Source: Numidum massiliense
GTDB lineage: Bacteria; Bacillota; Bacilli; Thermoactinomycetales; Novibacillaceae
Direction of reading: 5' to 3'
Length of the DNA: 64,000 nt
Assembly (NCBI RefSeq): GCF_001375555.1
Contig: NZ_CTDZ01000009.1
Span: 186,001-250,000 of the forward strand
The position numbers and the translations under genes were made by a program. Shown here piece by piece: positions 53,678 through 62,162 of the stretch (positions are counted from its first letter, which is position 1; every line of letters begins with the position of its first letter). The notes beneath the pieces are model-generated. The model had not been told where the DNA came from, made no database searches, and worked only from the letters and a program-made list of their open reading frames with translations.

Positions 53678-53817
53678 ACAGTTCTTCACTATGCTGACAG
53701 ATCGCTTTCGTTGCGTTGGCGGAGATGCTAATCACGCGGATCCCGCCAATACGGAATAACATTGTTGCGCAAAAGTGGCAGATTGTTAAACGAAACGAGA
53801 AACGGAGGCTAAATTGA

Positions 53818-54687
53818 ATGAAAGACGTTAAACAGTTATTAATCGTCGGCTCCGGCGTTATGGGGCGGGGGATTGCATACGCCAGTGCGCTGGGCTGTTT
53901 TCAGACGACGGTGCAAGACGTGTCCGAGAAGGCACTTAAAAAGGCGCAAGCAGAAATCGAGCGGTATGCGGCAAACGGCGTGTCGCGCGGGAAAATGACG
54001 GCGGAAGAAGCAGAACAACTCAAAGCGCGCATAGCGTATACGCGCGACTTGGCAGAGAGTGCCGCAGCAGCCGACTTTGTTATTGAAGCAGTGCCGGAAG
54101 TGATTGACATTAAGCGCGATGTGTTTGAGACGTTAGATGCGCATGCGCGTCCAGAAGTCATCTTGGCGACGAACACGTCGACGATGAGCCCGACGGAAAT
54201 TGGCTCTTTCACGAAGCGCCCGGAGCGCGTCATTGCGATGCACTTTTTTAACCCGGTGCCGAAGATGAAACTGGTGGAAATTATTCGCGGTCTGGAAACG
54301 AGCGATGACACGAGTGCCGTCGTTAAGCAGGTCGCTGAAGCGATGCAAAAAGAAACAGTCGTCGTGAACGAATTTCCCGGGTTTGTGACGAGCCGCGTAA
54401 GCGCCTTAGTCGGTAACGAGGCGTTCCACATGTTGATGGAAGGCGTCGGCACACCGGAAGAGATCGACAAAGCGATCGAACTCGGACTGAACTATCCGAT
54501 GGGGCCGTTTAAGCTGGGCGACCTCGTCGGGTTGGACACGCGGCTTAATAACTTACAGTACTTGCACGAGACGCTCGGGGAGCGCTTCCGCCCGAGTCCG
54601 CTACTCGTGAAATATGTCAAAGCGGGTCGTTTAGGGCGGAAGACGGGGAAAGGTGTTTACGACTATACAAAGCAGGAAGAGGGGTAG
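53818..54687 (+). CDS. paaH: 3-hydroxyacyl-CoA dehydrogenase
   Basis: This 289-aa NAD-dependent dehydrogenase starts at ATG 53818. It has a Rossmann fold (LLIVGSGVMGRGIAYASALG), the catalytic His in IAMHFFNPVPKMKLVEII with Glu nearby, and the C-terminal dimer domain with GVGTPEEIDKAIELGLNYPM-GPF. It oxidises the 3-hydroxyadipyl-CoA-type intermediate in the lower phenylacetate pathway, feeding the thiolase two genes on. The symbol rests on context; a general 3-hydroxybutyryl-CoA dehydrogenase has the same sequence features. Confidence 0.88.
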   Translation: MKDVKQLLIVGSGVMGRGIAYASALGCFQTTVQDVSEKALKKAQAEIERYAANGVSRGKMTAEEAEQLKARIAYTRDLAESAAAADFVIEAVPEVIDIKRDVFETLDAHARPEVILATNTSTMSPTEIGSFTKRPERVIAMHFFNPVPKMKLVEIIRGLETSDDTSAVVKQVAEAMQKETVVVNEFPGFVTSRVSALVGNEAFHMLMEGVGTPEEIDKAIELGLNYPMGPFKLGDLVGLDTRLNNLQYLHETLGERFRPSPLLVKYVKAGRLGRKTGKGVYDYTKQEEG

Positions 54688-54887
54688 GGCAAACTGGATC
54701 GGCAGGAGAGAGCCATCGCGGGAGTCGTGCGGGGGCACACGAGAACACGTACCGTGTGATCACGCGCCCCCTACTGTGTACGCCCACTGCACGACGCACC
54801 ATCGACACGAGTGAATGTATACGGAGTGCAGATTAAGTGGCAAAGCAAAAAGCAAATTGAAGGAAATCGATTGAGGAGGAGACGCCA

Positions 54888-55664
54888 ATGACTTTTAACT
54901 ATTTAAGAGTTGACATAAAAGATTGGATCGCGACGGTGACGATTAACCGTCCGGAAAAAAACAATGCGATGAACCCGGACAGCTGGGCCGAACTAGGGGA
55001 GGCGATTAAGCAACTAAACGCAGCCGACGATGTGCGGGTCATCGTCATTACCGGTGCCGGAGAAAAAGCATTCGTCGCCGGAGCCGACATTCAGTGGCTA
55101 CACGAACGAAAGCCACTCGACATTTACGGACTCGCGGTGCAGGATGTGCTGCAAAGTGTGTTTCGTTCGTACAAGCCCGTCATCGCGGCGGTTAACGGCT
55201 ACGCCTTAGGCGGTGGCTGTGAACTCGCCCTCGCCTGCGACATTCGCCTTGCGAGTGACAATGCGAAAATGGGGCAGACGGAAATTAAATTAGGTATTTT
55301 ACCAGCGGGCGGCGGCACACAGCAACTGACGAAAATTGTCGGTTTGGCCAAAGCGAAGGAACTGATCTTGACCGGGGATATCGTCGACGCGGCAGAGGCA
55401 AAGGCGCTCGGTTTGGTCAACCACGTGTATCCGCAAGAGGAATTAATGGATCGCGTGTACGAGTTTGCGCAAAAAATCGCTAGCCGACCGCCCGTGGCGG
55501 TGCGCATGGCGAAAATTGCCTTAAACGAAAGTGCCACTGCCGATTTGGCGAGTGGTCTCGCCTTGGAAAAGTCGTTGCAGGCTTATCTTTTCAGTACAGC
55601 AGATAAACAGGAAGGTACGAAAGCGTTTTTAGAAAAAAGAAAACCGAACTTTACGGGAGAGTGA
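54888..55664 (+). CDS. Enoyl-CoA hydratase
   Basis: This 258-aa crotonase starts at ATG 54888 after GAGGAG. VTINRPEKNNAMNPDSWAEL, VVITGAGEKAFVAGADI-type substrate motifs (here VIVITGAGEKAFVAGADIQW), NGYALGGGCELALACDIRLA and a catalytic Glu region TEIKLGILPAGGGTQQL give a complete active site with both hydratase glutamates. It hydrates an enoyl-CoA in the beta-oxidation-like steps. The thiolase start overlaps its stop region, so the two are in one transcript. Confidence 0.9.
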   Translation: MTFNYLRVDIKDWIATVTINRPEKNNAMNPDSWAELGEAIKQLNAADDVRVIVITGAGEKAFVAGADIQWLHERKPLDIYGLAVQDVLQSVFRSYKPVIAAVNGYALGGGCELALACDIRLASDNAKMGQTEIKLGILPAGGGTQQLTKIVGLAKAKELILTGDIVDAAEAKALGLVNHVYPQEELMDRVYEFAQKIASRPPVAVRMAKIALNESATADLASGLALEKSLQAYLFSTADKQEGTKAFLEKRKPNFTGE

Positions 55665-55669
55665 CACAC

Positions 55670-56875
55670 ATGATGCGGAAGGAAGTTGTCATTGTCGACG
55701 CGGTGCGGACGCCGATCGGCCGCTACCGGGGGGCGCTGAAAAGCGTACGGCCAGACGATTTGGCGGCGCTCGTCATCCGCGAGCTGCTGAAGCGCCAGCC
55801 GGAGGTAGAGCCGGCAGACGTGGAAGATGTCATTTTTGGCTGTGCGAACCAGGCGGGAGAAGATAACCGCAACGTGGCGCGCATGGCGGGACTGTTAGCT
55901 GGGTTACCACTTGCAACGGGGGGCGTTACCGTCAATCGGCTGTGCGGATCGGGCCTCGACGCCGTCAACCAAGCGTATCGCGCGCTCGCGCTCGGCGAAG
56001 GTGACGTGTATATCGGCGGTGGCACGGAAAGTATGACGCGGGCGCCCTTCGTCATGGGAAAGGCGGAAGCGGCCTTTCCGCGCGGCGATGCACACCTATT
56101 TGACACGACGATCGGTTGGCGCTTCATTAACCCGCGCTTGGCGGACATGTACGGCACGTTGAGCATGCCGGAGACGGCGGAGGAAGTGGCGCAGCGGTTT
56201 GGCGTGTCCCGGGAAGCACAAGATCAGTTCGCCTTCGCCAGTCAGCAAAAAACGGCCCGGGCGATGGCGAGTGGTCGCTTTGCCGACGAAATCGTCCCGG
56301 TCGAAATTCGCGACCGCAAAGGCGAAGTGCGTGTCGTCGACGAAGACGAGCACCCGCGTCCCGAGACGACGCTAGAAAAGCTCGCGTCGTTAAAACCGCT
56401 CTTTCCGGATGGGACAGTGACGGCGGGGAACGCCTCAGGCATTAACGACGGGGCATCTGCCGTGTTGCTCATGACGGAACAAAAAGCAGCAGCGCTAGGC
56501 GTGAAGCCGCTTGCCCGCATCGTGACGACAGCGGTGCAAGGGATAGAACCGAACATCATGGGGTTAGGTCCGGTCGGAGCGACGCGTAAGGCGTTAGCTC
56601 GCGCCGGGTTGACGGTGGACGACCTCGGGTTGGTCGAACTGAACGAGGCGTTTGCCTCCCAGTCTCTCGCTTGCATCGAACAGTTGGAACTAAATTCAGA
56701 GAAGGTGAATGTGAACGGCGGGGCGATTGCCCTCGGTCACCCGCTCGGCGCCAGCGGGGCGCGCCTATTGACGACACTCGTGCACGAAATGAAGAAGCAG
56801 GGCGTTCGCTACGGGTTGGCGACGATGTGTATCGGCGTCGGCCAAGGCATTGCGACGATTGTGGAAAAAGTGTAG
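55670..56875 (+). CDS. paaJ: Acetyl-CoA acyltransferase (3-oxoadipyl-CoA/3-oxo-5,6-dehydrosuberyl-CoA thiolase)
   Basis: This 401-aa thiolase starts at ATG 55670, 10 nt after GGGAG. The nucleophile Cys lies in TVNRLCGSGLDAVNQAYRAL, the His motifs are NVNGGAIALGHPLGASGARL and the second Cys is in LATMCIGVGQG. DAVRTPIGRYRGALKSVRPD and the late SMTRAPFVMGKAEAAFPRG are typical of PaaJ/PcaF thiolases. It releases acetyl-CoA twice in the phenylacetate pathway, ending in succinyl-CoA. A terminator at 57002 closes this part of the cluster. Confidence 0.9.
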   Translation: MMRKEVVIVDAVRTPIGRYRGALKSVRPDDLAALVIRELLKRQPEVEPADVEDVIFGCANQAGEDNRNVARMAGLLAGLPLATGGVTVNRLCGSGLDAVNQAYRALALGEGDVYIGGGTESMTRAPFVMGKAEAAFPRGDAHLFDTTIGWRFINPRLADMYGTLSMPETAEEVAQRFGVSREAQDQFAFASQQKTARAMASGRFADEIVPVEIRDRKGEVRVVDEDEHPRPETTLEKLASLKPLFPDGTVTAGNASGINDGASAVLLMTEQKAAALGVKPLARIVTTAVQGIEPNIMGLGPVGATRKALARAGLTVDDLGLVELNEAFASQSLACIEQLELNSEKVNVNGGAIALGHPLGASGARLLTTLVHEMKKQGVRYGLATMCIGVGQGIATIVEKV

Positions 56876-57001
56876 CCGTAGCGTGGGGTATACGTATGTC
56901 TATCGTTAGTATACGCTGGTTTCCGCGGATCCCCTACAAGGGCTTCAGTGATCGGCAGCAATGGCCAAGGCCATCGCGCAATCGCGTATAACTAACGGCA
57001 C

Positions 57002-57049
57002 GAGGGAATACACCTTTATTTGCAAGGGATACAGTGTATTCCCTCTTTT
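57002..57049 (+). terminator. Terminator between the thiolase gene and paaA
   Basis: GAGGGAATACAC pairs with GTGTATTCCCTC (57034-57045), followed by TTTT. It splits the island into a sigma-54 unit and a separately promoted paaABCD unit. Confidence 0.85.
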
Positions 57050-57083
57050 GCTGAACGAGATAAAGTTCTGTATTGCAATCTAT

Positions 57084-57117
57084 ATAACGTTATAATATAA
57101 TAACGTTAAAATAACGT
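57084..57117 (+). promoter_or_regulatory. Promoter/operator of the paaA operon
   Basis: Three direct ATAACGT repeats start at 57084, 57100 and 57111; together with intervening AACGTTA they also form overlapping inverted repeats. A TATAAT at 57091-57096 lies among them, but no good -35 is visible at the right distance. The layout looks like an operator covering a promoter, as for PaaR-type (TetR) repressors; no such regulator is encoded in the window. Confidence 0.55.
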
Positions 57118-57143
57118 CATATATTTTAAGGTGGTGTTAGACG

Positions 57144-58127
57144 GTGGCACAAGTGACACAAGCGGCACAAGTGGCAGAAGTGCCGTTGACGACAGAAGAA
57201 AAAAAGGCGCAGTTTTTGGCGCGTATTGACCGCGGCGAAAAAATCGAAGCGAACGATTGGATGCCCGACGACTACAGGCAGGCACTCATCCGGTTGATCG
57301 CCATGCACGGCATTAGCGAAATTATGGGAGCGTTTCCGGAGAAAGAGTGGGTGCCGAAGGCGCCGACGTTGCACCGCAAACTCGCGATTATGGCGAAGGT
57401 GCAAGATGAGATGGGGCACGGGCAACTGCTCATCCGCGTGGCGGAAGACTTGATGAGGCCGCTCGGGAAAACGCGAGAACACATTATGCAAGATTTGTTC
57501 GCCAAAAGGCAGCGGTTTCACAACGTGTTCCATATGGAGGCGCCGACATGGGCCGATGCGGCAGTGATCGCGTGGCTCGTCGACGGGGCAGCGATTCTCA
57601 CCCAGACGATGTTACTTGAAGGGTCTTACGCACCGTATGCCCGCGCACTGAAGCGCGTTGTGCAAGAAGAGTCGTTTCACGCCAAACACGGGGAAAGCCT
57701 CGTCTTAGCGTTGGCGGAAGGGAATGAGGAACAGCGAGCCATGCTACAAGAGTCGATCAACCGCTGGTGGGAACCGTTGTTAATGTTTTTCGGACCAGCC
57801 TCGAAAAAAGAAGTCGGGACGACGCACCAAGACATTAACACCCGCTACAAACTGCGCAGTAAGTCCAATGAAGAGCTAAGGCAGGAGTTTTTGTCGAAGT
57901 ATGTCCCCCACATTTGGCAAATGGGGATGACCGTTCCTGACGAGGCTCTCCGTTACGACGAGAAAGAAGGCGCTTGGCATTACGCGCAGCCGGATTGGGG
58001 AAAATTCCGGCAAATCATCGACGGCAATGGCCCGTGTTCTGAAGAGAGAATCCGCCTGCGGCAAGCGTCTTACGAATACAACTGCTGGGTGCGGGAGGCA
58101 CTCGGAGCGGAAGCAGACGTCAGTTGA
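57144..58127 (+). CDS. paaA: Phenylacetyl-CoA 1,2-epoxidase subunit A (catalytic)
   Basis: This 327-aa catalytic di-iron subunit starts at GTG 57144 after AAGGTGGTG. The ferritin-like fold carries the metal ligands in GAFPEKEW, AKVQDEMGHGQLLIRVAEDL and VQEESFHAKHGESLV (E-E-x-x-x-H pattern). MEAPTWADAAVIAWLVDGAA is highly characteristic of PaaA. With PaaC and PaaB it converts phenylacetyl-CoA to the 1,2-epoxide using O2 and reducing power. Confidence 0.95.
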   Translation: MAQVTQAAQVAEVPLTTEEKKAQFLARIDRGEKIEANDWMPDDYRQALIRLIAMHGISEIMGAFPEKEWVPKAPTLHRKLAIMAKVQDEMGHGQLLIRVAEDLMRPLGKTREHIMQDLFAKRQRFHNVFHMEAPTWADAAVIAWLVDGAAILTQTMLLEGSYAPYARALKRVVQEESFHAKHGESLVLALAEGNEEQRAMLQESINRWWEPLLMFFGPASKKEVGTTHQDINTRYKLRSKSNEELRQEFLSKYVPHIWQMGMTVPDEALRYDEKEGAWHYAQPDWGKFRQIIDGNGPCSEERIRLRQASYEYNCWVREALGAEADVS

Positions 58128-58150
58128 GTGAGTGGAAAGGAGTAGTCGCG

Positions 58151-58486
58151 ATGAGCACAAACGCAGAGAAGTTTTACGAGGTGTTCGAAGTGTTTGCACG
58201 CCGCGAGCCGACAGCCCCGATGCGTCATTATTTTAGTTTATTGGCACCGAACCACGATATGGCTGTCGTGATGGCGAAGGAAAACTTTTTTCGCCGCGAA
58301 AAGATTTTCGACATTTGGGTCGTCAAACGTAGGGACATCCGCATGTTGACGGAAGAGGAACGGCACATGTTGCCACGTTTGGACAAGCGGTACCGCGAGG
58401 CGGGCGGTTACTCGGGCCATGCGAAGCGGTGGCGGGCACTCGCAGCAGAGACGGCGGGCGAAGGAGGTCAGAAGAATGGGAGCTAA
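58151..58486 (+). CDS. paaB: Phenylacetyl-CoA epoxidase subunit B
   Basis: This 111-aa protein starts at ATG 58151 after AAAGGAG. It matches PaaB: YEVFEVFARREPTAPMRHYF, LAPNHDMAVVMAKENFFRRE and FDIWVVKRRDIRML. PaaB bridges PaaAC units in the epoxidase. It overlaps paaC by 11 nt, indicating tight coupling. It is slightly longer than the E. coli protein (95 aa) because of a C-terminal basic/Gly extension. Confidence 0.93.
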   Translation: MSTNAEKFYEVFEVFARREPTAPMRHYFSLLAPNHDMAVVMAKENFFRREKIFDIWVVKRRDIRMLTEEERHMLPRLDKRYREAGGYSGHAKRWRALAAETAGEGGQKNGS

Positions 58487-59276
58487 TTTAACGGAAGCGA
58501 CGGCGCTTACCGACTTGCTGTTCCAGTTAGCCGACGACGACTTTATTAACGCGTACCGCGGCTCGGAATGGCTCGGATTAGCCCCGCACATTGAAGAAGA
58601 CGTGGCGCTTTCGTCAATTAGTCAAGACACGATGGGGCACGCCGCACTTTATTACGGCTTGCTGGAGAAGTTGGGGCTCGGGAACGCCGACGATCTTAGC
58701 CACTTGCGAGAGGAGGCTCAGTTCAAGAACGCGATCGTGTTGGAGTGGAAAAACGGGCCGGGGAAGTACAACGACCAGCCCCAGTACGACTGGGCATTAA
58801 CCGTCGTTAGGCAGCTTATGTACAACATCGTAAAAAAGATAAGGCTTCGCGCATTGCGACAATCGTCGTACGAACCGCTCGTACACGCAGCAGTGAAAAT
58901 AGCGACGGAGCATACGTACCATCTGATGCATTGGGAATTGTGGTTTAAGCAGTTGATGACGAGCACGCGTCAGGCGCGCCAGCGCATGGAACAAGCTCTT
59001 GCCCGCGTCTGGCCTGAAGTCGGCGGCCTGTTGACCCTCGGGCCAAAAGGCGAGGAGATGGTGAGCGCCGGGCTAATCGAGAGCGAAGCAATGATGAAAC
59101 AGCGCTTTATGAAGGAAATCGAGGCAGTTTTTAGTAACGTCAACTATACGCCCGACGGCGAACCGGGCTTCTCTTCCGGAGACGGGCGCCGTGGGGAGCA
59201 TACAGACGATTTAACGGAGGCGTTACAAACACTTTCGGAAGTGTATCGCATCCGTCCACTAGCGGCGAGTTGGTAA
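58476..59276 (+). CDS. paaC: Phenylacetyl-CoA epoxidase subunit C (structural)
   Basis: This 266-aa ferritin-like subunit starts at ATG 58476, fixed by AAGGAGG at 58461-58467. DLLFQLADDDFINAYRGSEWLGLAPHIEEDVALSS, SQDTMGHAALYYGLLEKLG and ATEHTYHLMHWELWFKQLM match PaaC. Ligand residues are only partly preserved, as expected for the non-catalytic partner. It pairs with PaaA. Confidence 0.94.
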   Translation: MGANLTEATALTDLLFQLADDDFINAYRGSEWLGLAPHIEEDVALSSISQDTMGHAALYYGLLEKLGLGNADDLSHLREEAQFKNAIVLEWKNGPGKYNDQPQYDWALTVVRQLMYNIVKKIRLRALRQSSYEPLVHAAVKIATEHTYHLMHWELWFKQLMTSTRQARQRMEQALARVWPEVGGLLTLGPKGEEMVSAGLIESEAMMKQRFMKEIEAVFSNVNYTPDGEPGFSSGDGRRGEHTDDLTEALQTLSEVYRIRPLAASW

Positions 59277-59368
59277 TGGGAGTCGAATCGTCTGCGTATT
59301 AATAGTGACGATCACTGCTGGAATTGTCACGACACGATAAAAGTCGGCTATTAAAGGGGGTGGTCGCG

Positions 59369-59914
59369 GTGACCGTGCAACAGCCAGCTGGAAACATGGC
59401 GATGAAAGCCACTGTAGAAAAAGCTATTGCGGAAAAAGTCGGCGAGTCACTTAACGACGTGAAAGACCCGGAGATCCCTTCCGTCAGTATCGCTGAGCTC
59501 GGGATGGTTCACCGTGTCGACGTGCGGGACGGTGTCGCCTATGTCGAACTACTACCGACGTTTAGCGGTTGCCCCGCGTTAGGGATCATCGAGCAAGATG
59601 TGAAAGATGCCGTCGGTTGCGTCGACGGGGTGTGCGATGTCACTGTGCGCTTCGTGTTCCACCCGCCGTGGACGACGGACCGCATTACCCCGGAGGGACG
59701 GGAAAACCTGAAAGCGTACGGCATTTCTCCCCCGACGGCTACGCAGCGAGAAGGGGAACCGTGGACCGTCGACTGTCCGTACTGCGGTTCACCGTACACG
59801 ACGCTGGAAAACATTTTCGGTCCGACCGCCTGTCGCAGTTTGCTCTACTGCACAAATTGCAAAAATCCGTTTGAAGCGATGAAACCGGTCGCAACTTGGC
59901 ATGCACACAAATAA
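59369..59914 (+). CDS. paaD: PaaD, epoxidase Fe-S/maturation protein
   Basis: This 181-aa protein starts at GTG 59369 (8 nt after AAAGGGGG); in-frame GTG codons at 59360 and 59375 are alternatives. The N-terminal DUF59/MIP18 domain (LNDVKDPEIPSVSIAELGMV, LLPTFSGCPALGIIEQDVKD) is followed by a C-terminal zinc-ribbon-like part (CPYCGSPYTTLENIFGPTAC, CTNCKNPFEAMKP), as in all PaaD proteins. It is thought to help maturation of the epoxidase metal centre. paaE, which usually follows, is absent. Confidence 0.92.
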   Translation: MTVQQPAGNMAMKATVEKAIAEKVGESLNDVKDPEIPSVSIAELGMVHRVDVRDGVAYVELLPTFSGCPALGIIEQDVKDAVGCVDGVCDVTVRFVFHPPWTTDRITPEGRENLKAYGISPPTATQREGEPWTVDCPYCGSPYTTLENIFGPTACRSLLYCTNCKNPFEAMKPVATWHAHK

Positions 59915-60010
59915 GGATTGTCACGCATCAAGACTAGCATGCACTCAAATAAGGATTGGCACGGATCAAGTATTGTCATGCACTCATTGGGACTCATCAA
60001 GTATTGACCC
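59899..60010 (+). repeat. 38-39 bp imperfect tandem repeat at the 3' end of paaD
   Basis: Units beginning GCATGCACACAAATAAGGAT (59899), GCATGCACTCAAATAAGGAT (59937) and TCATGCACTCATTGGGACTC (59976) follow one another. The first unit includes the last paaD codons and its stop. It reads as a local duplication that decayed; no function is apparent. Confidence 0.7.
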
Positions 60011-60068
60011 GCGCGAATAGATCGGAATAGGCATTGCAAGTACTCAAAATGAGGAGAGGATGGTTGAA

Positions 60069-60380
60069 ATGGTAAAATTGATTGCCCTGTACAAACAGCC
60101 GGAGGACAAGGAAGCGTTTGACAAGCACTATTACGGCCCACACACGGAGGTCACGAAGAAAATTCCTGGCCTGCGCAAAATGAAAGTGACGAAAGTGATC
60201 GGCTCGCCAATGGGAAAAAGCGACTATTATTTGATGTGTGAAATGTATTACGACAGCCTTGAAGCGTTTAAGGAAGCAATGAAGACAGACGAGGCAAAAG
60301 CATCGGGCAAAGACCTCATGTCCTTCGCCGGAAATCTGGTCACGTTGATGATCGGGGAAGAAGTCGATGACGAAGCCTAA
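60069..60380 (+). CDS. EthD family protein
   Basis: This 103-aa ferredoxin-like (dimeric alpha-beta barrel) protein is read from ATG 60069, 10 nt after GAGGAGAGG; ATG 60060 is also in frame. VKLIALYKQPEDKEAFDKHY, the conserved GPHTEVTKKIPGLRKMKV and the C-terminal phenylalanine-containing FAGNLVTLMIGE match EthD. Such proteins accompany oxygenase clusters with an undefined role. It overlaps the following hydratase gene by 14 nt. Confidence 0.85.
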   Translation: MVKLIALYKQPEDKEAFDKHYYGPHTEVTKKIPGLRKMKVTKVIGSPMGKSDYYLMCEMYYDSLEAFKEAMKTDEAKASGKDLMSFAGNLVTLMIGEEVDDEA

Positions 60381-61143
60381 CTTTATTAAAACGTCGGTAG
60401 ATGGCGGGATCGGGCGGGTTGTCCTTAACCGCCCGGAAGTGCTCAACGCGCTCAACCGGGGGATGGTGACGGAAATTGTCACTGCGTTGGAAGCGTTTGA
60501 CCAGAATGACGACGTGCGCGTCATTGTGCTGTCGGGAGAAGGACGCGCCTTTGCCGCCGGGGCAGACATCGCGGAGATGGCGGCGGAGGATCCGCTCGAT
60601 TTGGAACTGGCCGATCCGTTTGCGGTGTGGGACCGCATCGGCAAGGTGAAAAAGCCGCTCATTGCCGCAGTGCACGGTTTAGCTTACGGCGGCGGCTTTG
60701 AACTCGCCTTAGCATGTGACCTCATTTTTGCTGCACACGACGCCAAATTTGCTTTTCCGGAAGTGAAGCTCGGCGTCATGCCCGGCGCCGGAGGAACGCA
60801 GCGGTTAACGAAAGTGATGGGTAAAGCGAAAGCGTTGGAATGGCTCTGGTTAGGTGAACCGATGTCTGCAAAAGAGGCGTGTCATTTCGGGGTCGTCACT
60901 CGTGTCGTCGCGGCCGAAGGGCTCATGGACGAAGTGCACGACTTTGTCCGCCGTTTAACGCAGCAAGCGCCTTTGTCGTTACGCTTAATTAAGGAAGCGG
61001 TACATAAGGCGATCGACTACCCCCTCGACGAAGGGATGCAGTTTGAACGGAAAAACTTTTACCTCCTCTTTGCTTCTGCGGATCAAAAGGAAGGCATGCG
61101 CGCCTTTCTCGAGAAGCGCAAGCCGCTGTTTAAAGGGGAATGA
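60367..61143 (+). CDS. paaF: Enoyl-CoA hydratase/isomerase
   Basis: This 258-aa crotonase starts at ATG 60367, overlapping the EthD gene. VVLNRPEVLNALNRGMVTEI, VLSGEGRAFAAGADIAEMAA, HGLAYGGGFELALACDLIFA and FPEVKLGVMPGAGGTQRLTK provide both hydratase glutamates. It is the likely 2,3-dehydroadipyl-CoA hydratase PaaF. The symbol rests on context, since the hydratase at 54888 has an equally good active site. Confidence 0.82.
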   Translation: MTKPNFIKTSVDGGIGRVVLNRPEVLNALNRGMVTEIVTALEAFDQNDDVRVIVLSGEGRAFAAGADIAEMAAEDPLDLELADPFAVWDRIGKVKKPLIAAVHGLAYGGGFELALACDLIFAAHDAKFAFPEVKLGVMPGAGGTQRLTKVMGKAKALEWLWLGEPMSAKEACHFGVVTRVVAAEGLMDEVHDFVRRLTQQAPLSLRLIKEAVHKAIDYPLDEGMQFERKNFYLLFASADQKEGMRAFLEKRKPLFKGE

Positions 61144-61288
61144 GCCGGTTAACGTTAGCTTCCTCCTCCGCAGCGGTACGATTTTTTTAAAATGGGCATC
61201 TTGCAGGAAAAGAGGGAGAGGATGATAGAGGCGTTGAAGGGGAGCAGATAGCAGTTCGTGAAATGGAAAAGAGGGAGGGGGGAATAAC

Positions 61289-62062
61289 ATGTTTGCAACG
61301 ATCCGCTATACGGTCGATAACAACGTTGCCTGGATCGCGCTTAACCGTCCGGAGACGTTGAATGCGTTCACGGCCGAGATGAATCGCGAGATGACGGCAG
61401 CACTAAAACAGGCGGGTAAAGACAGAACGGTACGCGGCGTCGTCCTTACGGGTGAAGGGCGAGGGTTTTGTTCGGGCCAAGACCTCGCCGACGTGCAAGA
61501 TGTGGACGATTATGCCGTCGTGTTGCGCGAGCGATACAACCCGATGATGACGGCGCTGGCGGCTCTAGAGAAACCCGTCGTCGCCGCCGTCAACGGAACG
61601 GCGGCAGGGGCGGGCATGAGTCTCGCACTCGCCTGTGATTTTCGCTTGCTGTCGGAACGAGCGAGCTTTATTAACGCGTTTATTCACGTTGGGCTCATCC
61701 CCGATTCGGGCAACCTGTACTACTTGACCCGATTAGTCGGACAGGCGAAGGCACTTGAGTTAGCAATGCTCGGCGAGAAGGTGAACGCGGAAGAAGCGCT
61801 GGCATTGGGGCTCGCGACGCGCGTCGTCCCTGCCGAAACGTGGGAAGCGGACGTACGTGCATTTGCGGAGCGACTGGCGAGGATGCCGACTAAAGCACTC
61901 GGCCTCATTAAGCGCTATGTGCGGCTAAGTTGGGAATCCGATTTCACGGAAATGCTCGTTCATGAAGCAGAGGCACAGCGCATTGCCGGACGCTCGGCTG
62001 ATCACAAGGAAGGCATCCAAGCGTTTCTGGAAAAGCGCAAGCCGCAGTTTAGCGGCAACTAG
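61289..62062 (+). CDS. paaG: Enoyl-CoA isomerase/hydratase
   Basis: This 257-aa crotonase starts at ATG 61289 after GAGGGAGGGGGG. It shows the PaaG pattern: IALNRPETLNAFTAEMNREM, VLTGEGRGFCSGQDLADVQD, NGTAAGAGMSLALACDFRLL and INAFIHVGLIPDSGNLYYLT. The first hydratase Glu is replaced (AGAGMSLAL) and the Asp of PDSG is kept, as in PaaG isomerases. PaaG converts the 1,2-epoxide to the oxepin (seven-membered ring) CoA ester. This gene fits that role best among the four crotonases here. Confidence 0.88.
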   Translation: MFATIRYTVDNNVAWIALNRPETLNAFTAEMNREMTAALKQAGKDRTVRGVVLTGEGRGFCSGQDLADVQDVDDYAVVLRERYNPMMTALAALEKPVVAAVNGTAAGAGMSLALACDFRLLSERASFINAFIHVGLIPDSGNLYYLTRLVGQAKALELAMLGEKVNAEEALALGLATRVVPAETWEADVRAFAERLARMPTKALGLIKRYVRLSWESDFTEMLVHEAEAQRIAGRSADHKEGIQAFLEKRKPQFSGN

Positions 62063-62162
62063 CTTTTTTCAGTAAAGATTTTGTAGAGGACGTAGTAAAA
62101 GACTTATAGGTTACGAGAATAGTTGTTAAACATCATCATCACCATCTATAGGAGTGAATCCA

